The notes under the pieces: model-generated
What the model was told of the DNA's origin: nothing
The model's input: only the letters and a program-made list of their open reading frames with translations
The model's database searches: none
In this document: piece after piece, positions 18,120 through 25,973 of the stretch
Numbering within the stretch: position 1 is the stretch's first letter
Layout: each line of letters opens with the position of its first letter
Position numbers and translations under genes: made by a program
Assembly (NCBI RefSeq): GCF_900446255.1
Contig: NZ_UIGI01000002.1
Coordinates: 124,001 to 188,000 of the forward strand
Reading direction: 5' to 3'
Origin: Buttiauxella agrestis
GTDB lineage: Bacteria; Pseudomonadota; Gammaproteobacteria; Enterobacterales; Enterobacteriaceae
DNA: 64,000 nucleotides

Positions 18120-19232
18120 ATGCACAAAGAAATCATTTCTACAATTATTGAAATTCATCCCGATGAGCTTTTAATTGAGGCTGGGTTCAATCCTCGTGAG
18201 GCATTTATTGGCGACAAGTGTTATACACTGGAACCAGTAAAATCGACTATTGTTGCCATTAAACTTGCCTACAAAGAAGGGCGAAGCGTTGAGCTTATCA
18301 AGGTCGTTAAACACAACAATAAATATTTTGTCAGGCAAGGCCATTGCAGAACAATGGCGCTTAAGCAGGCCATGAAAGAGGGCGCTGACATTAAAAAATT
18401 CAAGGTGATGCTTATTACCGGATTATGTGATGGTGAAGAGTACCTTGAAAATATTGATGGTAATCAACGTAACGCCCTCAATCCTGTTAGCCAGGGCTTT
18501 GCACTGCAACGAGCTCTTACATTGGGTTATTCGGTCGAAGAGTTGGCCCAAAGATATCAGCGGTCAATCACCACCATCAGGAATACATTAAAGATTATGG
18601 AAATGCCTGAGCCGCTGCTCGTATTGCTTTCGTTTAATCGTATTAAGAAGACATTAGCAATTGAAATTATGCTGCGTTATGAAAACGATCACAATAAAGT
18701 CATGGAACACCTTCGTTCCGTATTTCCTGATATTGATAGCCTTGCCACGGCAGAAGTTTTAACTATCTCCGAAACAAAGCATTCAAATTCAGTAGTTTCA
18801 AGGCCAACAAAGTCAAATGAGAAAAGCATTACTACTCCAAATGATGATTTGGTTGCTGAAAATCAAGAGGCTGAGCCTGTAAAAGAGAAAGACGCAAAAT
18901 TGACACGGAAATCACTCGGCATCCGAGTGCTGTCAAAAAAGAAAACAGAGCGTTTAAAAAGTAGCTTTTTAAAAATTACTAACGAAATTAAACAGGCCGA
19001 GCCTTGTGATGAAACAGTCGTCGAGTTACAAGTGGACAAAAAATTCGTCTCTCATTTCGAACATGTTTCCAAAGAGCATTGTTCAGAAAACGGTGATGGG
19101 CTTTGTCTTAAATTATCTGAGAATCAGCTCAGGCTTCTTGCTAATCTTTTAAGTAATGAACATGTAGCTTTATTCCTCACCAAAGAACAGGTTACAGAAG
19201 TCACTGAAATCCAGCAAATGCTTGCCAGCTAG
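18120..19232 (+). CDS. ParB-family DNA-binding protein not linked to a ParA, 370 aa
   Basis: A ParB N-terminal-like domain (about residues 10-125) carries 'RQGHCRTMAL' near residue 72 in place of the usual GERR box. A helix-turn-helix follows ('SVEELAQRYQRSITTIRNTL', about residues 138-157). The tail is charged and probably dimerises. The gene at 22.6 kb is a paralogue with the same RQGHCR signature. With no ParA beside it, it may act as a plasmid-wide regulator or DNA organiser; the dispersed palindrome is a candidate target. AAAAGGAG precedes the ATG. Confidence 0.8.
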   Translation: MHKEIISTIIEIHPDELLIEAGFNPREAFIGDKCYTLEPVKSTIVAIKLAYKEGRSVELIKVVKHNNKYFVRQGHCRTMALKQAMKEGADIKKFKVMLITGLCDGEEYLENIDGNQRNALNPVSQGFALQRALTLGYSVEELAQRYQRSITTIRNTLKIMEMPEPLLVLLSFNRIKKTLAIEIMLRYENDHNKVMEHLRSVFPDIDSLATAEVLTISETKHSNSVVSRPTKSNEKSITTPNDDLVAENQEAEPVKEKDAKLTRKSLGIRVLSKKKTERLKSSFLKITNEIKQAEPCDETVVELQVDKKFVSHFEHVSKEHCSENGDGLCLKLSENQLRLLANLLSNEHVALFLTKEQVTEVTEIQQMLAS

Positions 19233-19247
19233 TTTATTGGAGACACT

Positions 19248-19457
19248 ATGAAACGTATTTTGTTTGGCACAACCCCGCTGACCTTGATTGACACAATTGG
19301 GCATCTTAATGATGCACAGAAGGTTCTTTTAGAAAGAAAAGCTCAAATTGATGATGGTGTCCGATTCGATCATGTCGATGGGGGGCATGATGCTTTTGTT
19401 GGAACTGTACTTAAGTCACTTGATGAAGTGAATGTTAAAATTAGCAAACTGGGGTAG
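19248..19457 (+). CDS. Small protein of unknown function, 69 aa
   Basis: Not recognised. A helical central part ('DTIGHLNDAQKVLLERKAQI') is followed by an Asp/Gly/His-rich loop. TTGGAG precedes the ATG, and the gene lies 15 bp after the ParB-like gene and 3 bp before the next, so it is probably in one operon. Confidence 0.65.
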   Translation: MKRILFGTTPLTLIDTIGHLNDAQKVLLERKAQIDDGVRFDHVDGGHDAFVGTVLKSLDEVNVKISKLG

Positions 19458-19460
19458 TCG

Positions 19461-20171
19461 ATGGCTGTATATCTTTTCACTAAGGATTATCACTTAATCC
19501 AGCCTGGAATCATCGTTAATTCCAGGCTGGATGGCTACTACTATGGTTTAATCTCACGTGAATGCGATAGCTGCAATGGCGCAGGCGCTGTAATGGAAGC
19601 GATCTGCTCACATTGCTCAGGTTCCGGAACGACTGGCCCTTTAGAAGAGCGCTTGTATGAATGGAATGAACTTGGCTTAGGGCACGATAAATCAGTATTT
19701 GATAGCAATCCGGATCAGGAATCCTGGAAAAAGCGACATTCAGATATCATTGATGCTCTCAGGAATGGTAAGCAAAACTCATTTTCTACGAGTCTGTTAA
19801 ATCAGTTAGATTCTGGATTGTTTCTGTCAGAAAAGCAGTATGAGGTATTTTGCTCTCTGGCACCAAAGCCGCCTGCTAGTTCATCTAAAGAAGAGGTTGT
19901 TTTAGCTCTTACCCATAAATATATTAAGGGTGACAGGATTAAGATTACCATCGTATTTACTGATTGTGTATTTCGTGTTAATAAGACAACTAAAGCCACT
20001 TATTATATTTTCTCAGGAACAACAAGTGAGGGGCTTTTTGCTGCATACGGCCCTAATCAGCAGTCATTTTTGTTAGGTACTAAGTATGTCATTACCGGTC
20101 TGGTGAAATTCGTGGGTGAATTGAATAGTCAACCCTGTGCATATATTGCTATTGCATCTCAAACAACCTAG
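19461..20171 (+). CDS. DnaJ-type zinc-finger protein, 236 aa
   Basis: Two CxxCxGxG-type repeats lie about residues 37-58 ('CDSCNGAGAV' and 'CSHCSGSGTT'), the zinc-binding motif of the DnaJ cysteine-rich domain, but there is no J domain. The middle ('NSFSTSLLNQL...LSEKQ') resembles the C-terminal part of the zinc-finger protein at 45.5 kb, so the two are paralogues. The C-terminal ~90 residues are beta-rich, perhaps an OB-like fold. Binding of protein or nucleic acid is plausible; function unknown. Confidence 0.7.
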   Translation: MAVYLFTKDYHLIQPGIIVNSRLDGYYYGLISRECDSCNGAGAVMEAICSHCSGSGTTGPLEERLYEWNELGLGHDKSVFDSNPDQESWKKRHSDIIDALRNGKQNSFSTSLLNQLDSGLFLSEKQYEVFCSLAPKPPASSSKEEVVLALTHKYIKGDRIKITIVFTDCVFRVNKTTKATYYIFSGTTSEGLFAAYGPNQQSFLLGTKYVITGLVKFVGELNSQPCAYIAIASQTT

Positions 20172-20413
20172 TTCAAGCAAAGGAGTGCTTTGGGCTCTGT
20201 CGAGCCGACCCACTCACGGCATTACATTGGCTTCGCCATCCCCTTCTTCCCTGGTATTTTGTTTTCCGGCATATCGATCCTCATCTGAAACATGGGTTAA
20301 CTGAAATTTCTCAATAAAAAACAATGTTATTATTAAAAACACTGTTTTTATAAGATTCATTTCAGCACCTGATTCTGACTCAATAAATTTAAATCAATGC
20401 AAAGGGCGGGATA
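20172..20413. other. Intergenic region
   Basis: About 240 bp without a gene. A short GGCTC/GAGCC stem sits near 20191-20205. The second half is AT-rich and probably holds the promoter for the gene at 20414. Confidence 0.3.
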
Positions 20414-21301
20414 ATGACCATCAGTACTTCTGACTTTAGTTTAGGGATCATTAGTTCAACATCACGGTTTGTTTCATCCAGTAAATTTAAAAGAAATGTC
20501 ACAATCCCTGGTTCAGGGTTTAATCTGCGCTCGGGGGATGTGAAGGAATGCGAAAAGTTGCCCGGAAAGCTGACACTTTCTGGACCAGTTTGCCACCGCA
20601 AAAGTGGCTATGTTTTATTCTCATTACTAATCGCCATACACAATCAATGCAATCGGGCACCAGCTCCTTACGAACACACTGGCCCTGACGTTACCCTTAA
20701 TGCTTCTTCATTACGGATTCGTTTAACTGTTAAAGATTGGGTGTGTATGGCTAGGAAAATTGCCCATGATATTTCACGTTCAGGCTTAATTAAGATTGGC
20801 AGTTATTGGACTATCAACAAGGCTGATATAGAAGAGTTATTGTCATGCCTAAGTGCTACAACCTGCACATATAAACCCTATTCTACCAAGAGTCATCAAT
20901 TTCATTTTATTACGTCAATCGAAAGATGTGTGAGAACCGATACTTACTCATTAACTTTCCCCGCAACGATTCATTTACTGCTCGATATCTATGGTGGACT
21001 GGTTGAGCAGGAAGTCATCAGGTATCTGAATACCAAGCTCAAAGGCATGCCAGCTCTGTATGATTTTGTATCGACGTCCAACAAGACCAGTCACCTGATA
21101 ACGGAAATCAGTTTAGCCACAGGGCTGACTAACAGGAGGATTGAAAAGTTACTTTCTCAACTCTCACATCAGGGTTTGGCTTCATATCTTATTGATGGGA
21201 GTGGGGAAGATAAACGGATAGAAGAATTGAGCCTGTATAGCTATTCGGAACCACGGCGTACTAACCTGGATGATTATTACATGGTGACAGATTCAGCTTG
21301 A
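20414..21301 (+). CDS. Putative DNA-binding protein with winged-helix-like C-terminus, 295 aa
   Basis: Not recognised. Residues ~215-265 ('HLITEISLATGLTNRRIEKLLSQLSHQGL', quoted in part) read as a winged helix like those of replication or regulatory proteins. The middle ('LRIRLTVKDWVCMARKIAHDI', shortened here) may be a second helical domain. It is Cys- and Ser-rich at the N-terminus. A near-perfect palindrome copy lies in the coding region at 21144-21156. It is convergent with dam. Confidence 0.55.
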   Translation: MTISTSDFSLGIISSTSRFVSSSKFKRNVTIPGSGFNLRSGDVKECEKLPGKLTLSGPVCHRKSGYVLFSLLIAIHNQCNRAPAPYEHTGPDVTLNASSLRIRLTVKDWVCMARKIAHDISRSGLIKIGSYWTINKADIEELLSCLSATTCTYKPYSTKSHQFHFITSIERCVRTDTYSLTFPATIHLLLDIYGGLVEQEVIRYLNTKLKGMPALYDFVSTSNKTSHLITEISLATGLTNRRIEKLLSQLSHQGLASYLIDGSGEDKRIEELSLYSYSEPRRTNLDDYYMVTDSA

Positions 21302-21376
21302 TTGATGCACGGTGTGCAGCAAATTCCCGGTCACATTGGGTATTGCAGGTAATGCAAATACCCGGGCGGGTTTGCC

Positions 21377-22225
21377 CTACTCGAGAACAGCCAGGATTTC
21401 AGAAACAGCCTGGCGACTTCCAGAACTGGCACCAACTGAACGGTACGCCGAAAGGCGATGGATCTTAAAGTTTCGTTCTTCGTATAAATTAACAGCAAAT
21501 TCGGTATCGCTGTTTGATATCGCCACACGTGCGCCTCTCACATGGGCCGCAACGAGCAGATCAGCTAGTCTGGTATGGCTGACTTCTGAAAACTCTTTCC
21601 CGTCATATTTTGTGAAACTGTCTTTTTTAAGTTTGATGTATGGAGGGTCACAATAAATTTGATCATGACCGGTCGCGGCCACCAGCGTCTGTTCAAAATC
21701 AGCGGTGACTAACTCGATACCTGACAGTCGGAACGATAGATAGTCGAGTCTTGGAAAATTTGGCTCCAGGTGGTTTTTTTTATTCCAGGGGACATTGAAT
21801 TCCTTATTCTGGTTGTAACGACACAGGCCGTTAAAGCACAGGCGGTTAATCGCATAGAACAATACGCTTTTGCGGGTCTTATCCTCAGTAGTCTGAAACT
21901 CTTCAACGAGCCGGTAATAACCAGGCTTATCAAATGTGATCTCGGAGAGCGCCGTTATTTGCGCGATAAACTCCTGCTTTTTCGTCTGAATGGTTTTATA
22001 GAAATTGATGAGGTCATCGTTACTGTCAGAAAGCAGGGCATGAGTTGCGAATACATTCAGGAAAACTGCGCCAGAGCCGATGAATGGTTCTACCCATCTT
22101 CTGGCTGGGTCCATGGGGAACACGCGTCTGATAAACGGCATCAGTTTAGTTTTGCCGCCAGCCCATTTAAGCATGGGTTGATGAAGTGGCAGTGGGGTTC
22201 CTTCTGGATAATTCATTGGTGCCAA
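21377..22225 (-). CDS. dam: Dam-like adenine-N6 DNA methyltransferase, 282 aa
   Basis: D12-class (Dam) adenine methyltransferase: 'LKWAGGKTKLMPFI' at the N-terminus (about residue 19), 'WVEPFIGSGAVFLNV' for S-adenosylmethionine binding, and the catalytic DPPY in 'IYCDPPYIKLKKDSF' (about residue 191). The length matches E. coli Dam. A plasmid copy near an origin with six clustered GATC sites could keep replication control independent of the host. Starts at 22225 or 22216 are both possible. Confidence 0.85.
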   Translation of the reverse strand: MAPMNYPEGTPLPLHQPMLKWAGGKTKLMPFIRRVFPMDPARRWVEPFIGSGAVFLNVFATHALLSDSNDDLINFYKTIQTKKQEFIAQITALSEITFDKPGYYRLVEEFQTTEDKTRKSVLFYAINRLCFNGLCRYNQNKEFNVPWNKKNHLEPNFPRLDYLSFRLSGIELVTADFEQTLVAATGHDQIYCDPPYIKLKKDSFTKYDGKEFSEVSHTRLADLLVAAHVRGARVAISNSDTEFAVNLYEERNFKIHRLSAYRSVGASSGSRQAVSEILAVLE

Positions 22226-22620
22226 CGTTTCTTATTGAGTTGATGGCTATCAGCTTATAACAGGTCGATGAAATCCTAAGGGGGTTAGCTGCATGAAAAT
22301 AATTGTGCAGTTCTGTCATTTGAGTGGGGAAGATGGAGGGCCTGCGCGTTGATTTTTTTCATTTTTGCGAAGCTGATCACGTGCTGTTTTTCTTAAATTT
22401 GGATTTTTAGCAAGGATTCTCCATTTGATTTGGTTTTTTTACGTGATGCACCTCACACATTCACCCTGTTTTTCATCAAAATCACCCCGAAAAGTAACTT
22501 TTTGAAAAAGAAACTCGCTTAAGTACGAAAAATTCGCTTCTTAGCGAAATTGAGTAATTTCCTGTTCGTGTACTATTCCGTTTTATTGAAACTAAGAAAT
22601 GAAATAATCGGAGTCTTTAT
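22226..22620. other. Divergent intergenic region between dam and the second ParB-like gene
   Basis: About 395 bp, no gene seen. It carries a perfect dispersed palindrome (22490-22502) and, nearer the gene, TTGAGT with a downstream TACTAT that could be a promoter. Confidence 0.4.
22490..22502. repeat. Dispersed palindrome, perfect copy
   Basis: AAAAGTAACTTTT, 118 bp upstream of the ParB-like start at 22621. Confidence 0.75.
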
Positions 22621-23718
22621 ATGGAAACCTTAAAAACCGCGAACAATGCCAACGTTACCAGCAAGTTTTCAAACACTACTGGCTCCGGGAAAGTGATTTC
22701 TACTCTTAAGCAATTTCGTGATGTAAACCTTGGTCTGTGCCAGTCGGCTCCAGACTTTAATGCTTTCCTCATTGATCCAACAATAGTAGCCATCACGCCA
22801 GGCTTTAACACGCGTGAGATGGGCATGGGGGAAGAATACTACCTTCTCCCGGAAGTGGCTGAGCACATCCACAATATCAAAATGGCCTATATCAATGGTG
22901 ATTATGTAGAACCCATAAAAGTCGTTATTGTGGATGGAGTTGTCACCGTTCGTCAGGGGCATTGCCGGTTACACGCAGCGCGGGAAGCGGTATCGGAAGG
23001 GCATCAGATCACATTCCTCTGCAATCAACTCAAGATGGATGAAGTTGATGCTGAGATGCAGACTCTCAATGGCAATAAGGGAATGGCCTTATCTCCCGTG
23101 GCGATTGGTGCCTCATACCTTCGCCTCATTAATACGCTGGGTGGAATGACGCTGGAATCGCTTGCCATTCGTGAGAATCGTCAGGTTTCTTCCATCAGAC
23201 AAATGATGCGCTTACCGGGTCTGCCTGTTGAATTAAAAAAATACATTCACTCAGGTGTTGTTTCTTACTTCTTCGTTCTCGAGTTAGTAGATAGCCTGGG
23301 AGAGTCCAAAGCAATTGATCACATCCGTACGCAGTTAGAGGTGCTTCAGGCTTCCGCTGACAGGGGGATTAAGGTTCCTCGCAGTAGTAACGGTGCTCTT
23401 CGTGTACGACCATCAACAATTAAATCACCACGAGTTCCACCTACGCTGGCGACACAGGCTGTTGAGAGTATCAAAATGCTAAATGAACAGTTTTTCCCAC
23501 AGCTAAAGGATGTTGATTTTACAACGTTGGATTCAGACAAAGAAATCACCATAAACATCAGTCTTAAGACCCTTAACATGTTCCAGACTGTTCGGGATAC
23601 GATTAGTGATGTCGCAGCTAAACAACTGCGTAAAGAAGAGCGTAAACGACTAAAGGTCCAGGATGAAAGTGAACCGGAAAGCGATGACCAGCAAGAGCAT
23701 GATCAGACAGCTGCCTGA
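22621..23718 (+). CDS. Second stand-alone ParB-family protein, 365 aa
   Basis: Paralogue of the 18.1-kb gene. Shared features are 'PGFNTREM', 'VRQGHCRLHAA' (about residue 110), 'LNGNKGMALSPVAIG' and a helix-turn-helix ('TLESLAIRENRQVSSIRQMM', about residues 178-197). The C-terminus is acidic and Gln-rich. It is monocistronic, followed by a strong terminator. Its own upstream region carries a perfect AAAAGTAACTTTT, which would fit autoregulation if this protein reads that site. That link is inference. Confidence 0.8.
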   Translation: METLKTANNANVTSKFSNTTGSGKVISTLKQFRDVNLGLCQSAPDFNAFLIDPTIVAITPGFNTREMGMGEEYYLLPEVAEHIHNIKMAYINGDYVEPIKVVIVDGVVTVRQGHCRLHAAREAVSEGHQITFLCNQLKMDEVDAEMQTLNGNKGMALSPVAIGASYLRLINTLGGMTLESLAIRENRQVSSIRQMMRLPGLPVELKKYIHSGVVSYFFVLELVDSLGESKAIDHIRTQLEVLQASADRGIKVPRSSNGALRVRPSTIKSPRVPPTLATQAVESIKMLNEQFFPQLKDVDFTTLDSDKEITINISLKTLNMFQTVRDTISDVAAKQLRKEERKRLKVQDESEPESDDQQEHDQTAA

Positions 23719-23780
23719 CGAGAAAGTCTCAATCACATCCATGTAGCCATTATAAAAAAAGTCAGTTCCAGTACTTATTC

Positions 23781-23808
23781 GGGTCCCCTTGGGGGCCCAT
23801 TTTTTTTG
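23781..23808 (+). terminator. Intrinsic terminator
   Basis: GGGTCCCC and GGGGGCCC form a stem (23781-23799) followed after one A by eight T residues. Confidence 0.85.
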
Positions 23809-23886
23809 CTGCGCCAGAGGCTATTAACAAATTTTCGACCTGGGTTATCCTGGATTCAATGATATTTGAACCTACAGGTAAGCCTG

Positions 23887-25560
23887 ATGACAAGTAACGC
23901 CATTATTCCACTGAACACCGATCAATCCTGCCGCCACTTAATGCCTGCCGTCAAAAGCGAGCAAGACTCTCTGCCAGAAATGAGAGAGGAGATGGGTATC
24001 ATCCAGCGTCTGGTTGCTGAGTTTAGCAAGGAGCGTGAGGAGCTACAGTCTGTGGCGGAATTATTCCGCAGGCAGTCTGTACGGAAGTTTTACAGCTTGT
24101 TATCGGGTTATGACCACTCGATCACCGAAAAGAGTGAACTGTGCGCCGAGTACTCGCTCCGTTCGGAATACTGGAAACGCGTCATGGCGTTGACTGATGT
24201 TCTGTCTGTTATGACATCAGAAAAACGCCAAGCATGGAATGAGCAATTTTGTTTCGACCGTTATTCCATGCGTGACGGTTCAAAACAGGTTATTCCTGAT
24301 TTTACCGCAGAGGCAGTCATCCCAACCGTTATGGGTCTTCTCAATGACCGCAATCAATTTATGCGAGAGCGTGTTTACGGGGTGTTTACGAGCCTGAGTC
24401 GCTCACATAAGACGAATAAAGCCTTTGGATTCAGCACAAGGATGATCATTACGGGTGTGTGCGAAATGGTCAAAAGATTTAATGGACCGAGCCAGCCTGA
24501 TTTTAAATCAAGGAATATCGAACCCCTGAGTGAACTCCGGGTGGTTTGTGCATTTTTCCGGCAAAGCAAGGTTTGTGATGTCCTTGATACGGCGAGGCTC
24601 GTAGAAAGATGTGTTCATCAATACGGTTTCAGGCAATGGATTGATATTGATGGCTATGCGGTCCGCTTTCGGGTTTACAAGAACGGCTCCATGCATATTG
24701 AGATAAATCAAACACTGGCCGAGCAGATGAATAATATTCTTTCGGCATTCGTTCCCCTGGCATTGCCAGCAGAGCGTCACAAGGAAAAACTCAAGCAAGC
24801 ACGTGAGTTCCCGTTAAAGAAAAACGTGCTGGATTTCGACAGCAGGATGCAACTTGGTGAGATGAAGTTTTCTTACTCCGAACGTGAAAAGTGTTGGGCA
24901 GCATTTCGTTCAGGCGGATATTTATCCCTGGATAAAGGGACTGACACTATTCTTCATGATGTTTTCCGTACAATCGGGGCCAGGGTCGAGAACTATTACG
25001 TTTACATGGATTATTGCCCGGATGAAATCTTGCGTTATTTATCGCAGGTCGGAGCGATGCCTGATCAGGTTGCTCATCAGTTATATCAGTCATCACGGAA
25101 AATCAGCGATTACGTTGCCGGTTTACTCTCCATGGGGGAGGGCGATACATTACTTGAGCCGAGTGCAGGCCAGGGTGCCTTATTACAGTCATTTTCAAAA
25201 ACCGACTCCATTCACTGTATTGAGGTTGATCAACTGAATGCGCAGATCCTGAAGGCCAAAGGGTTTGATGTTGAAGAGGCTGATTTTCTGGCATGGTCGA
25301 AGGCTAATCCTGGAAAGAAATTCAGTCACATTGCTATTAATCCACCGTTTTCGGAAAACCGGGCTCGGCTTCATTTGCTGGCTGCGGCAACGCACCTTGC
25401 CCCTGGCGGGTGTATGGCTGCGGTCTTACCCTTATCGTTCAGGCATGAAGATGCGTTGCTGGGCGACGAGTTCAGCTGGGATCTGGTACATGAATTTAAG
25501 AATGAGTTTGAAGATACATCCATTACTGTCTGTGTAGTTTACATCCAACGAATCACCTGA
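23887..25560 (+). CDS. DUF4942-type DNA methyltransferase, 557 aa
   Basis: The N-terminal ~330 residues match the pattern of DUF4942 proteins found on enterobacterial plasmids and islands ('RKFYSLLSGYDHSITEKSEL', 'AFGFSTRMIITGVCEMVKRF'). The C-terminal ~200 residues are an adenine methyltransferase: motif I 'LLEPSAGQGALLQSF' (about residue 425) and catalytic 'INPPFSEN' (about residue 490). The start was set at ATG 23887, preceded by AGGTAAG; an open frame reaches a TTG at 23866. Self-modification against host restriction is likely but not shown. Confidence 0.8.
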   Translation: MTSNAIIPLNTDQSCRHLMPAVKSEQDSLPEMREEMGIIQRLVAEFSKEREELQSVAELFRRQSVRKFYSLLSGYDHSITEKSELCAEYSLRSEYWKRVMALTDVLSVMTSEKRQAWNEQFCFDRYSMRDGSKQVIPDFTAEAVIPTVMGLLNDRNQFMRERVYGVFTSLSRSHKTNKAFGFSTRMIITGVCEMVKRFNGPSQPDFKSRNIEPLSELRVVCAFFRQSKVCDVLDTARLVERCVHQYGFRQWIDIDGYAVRFRVYKNGSMHIEINQTLAEQMNNILSAFVPLALPAERHKEKLKQAREFPLKKNVLDFDSRMQLGEMKFSYSEREKCWAAFRSGGYLSLDKGTDTILHDVFRTIGARVENYYVYMDYCPDEILRYLSQVGAMPDQVAHQLYQSSRKISDYVAGLLSMGEGDTLLEPSAGQGALLQSFSKTDSIHCIEVDQLNAQILKAKGFDVEEADFLAWSKANPGKKFSHIAINPPFSENRARLHLLAAATHLAPGGCMAAVLPLSFRHEDALLGDEFSWDLVHEFKNEFEDTSITVCVVYIQRIT

Positions 25561-25569
25561 GACTGGAAT

Positions 25570-25740
25570 ATGACAAATCAACCGTTGCAACCGTCAGACG
25601 CAAATGATGAAGAACCAACATTCGCCATCGACAAATTTGAAATTGGTCTCGCTAAAAAGAAGCCGGTGGCTGATGTTAATTTTATCAATGACTCCGTTCA
25701 CCAGGATGACGAGGGGAATACATCCGCTGACGATTATTAA
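25570..25740 (+). CDS. Small acidic protein, 56 aa
   Basis: It starts 9 bp after the methyltransferase stop and ends at a TAA. The product begins MTNQPLQPSDANDEEPTFAI and is rich in Asp and Glu. Close spacing suggests the same transcript. The weak point is the poor binding site. Function unknown. Confidence 0.5.
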   Translation: MTNQPLQPSDANDEEPTFAIDKFEIGLAKKKPVADVNFINDSVHQDDEGNTSADDY

Positions 25741-25856
25741 AAGTCCGGTGCCAGGCTGTTTCATACAGCCTGTTCACCATTCAGTGCCTCTCCTGCGAAA
25801 ATTCATTTAAAAAAGTATTTATCTTCTAATTTGTGTTCGGCGTGAGCATCCATCCG

Positions 25857-25869
25857 GAAAGTTACTTTT
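25857..25869. repeat. Dispersed palindrome, one-mismatch copy
   Basis: GAAAGTTACTTTT, 117 bp upstream of the first large Ig-like gene. Confidence 0.6.
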
Positions 25870-25973
25870 TTGCCCCGGAATTCTGGAAGGTAGCTCTGGA
25901 AATAGCATCCCTTAAGCGCACGGTTCGTCAGTGTGCGAAATGTACAATAGGGCAAATTCCAGAGGAAACCCCT

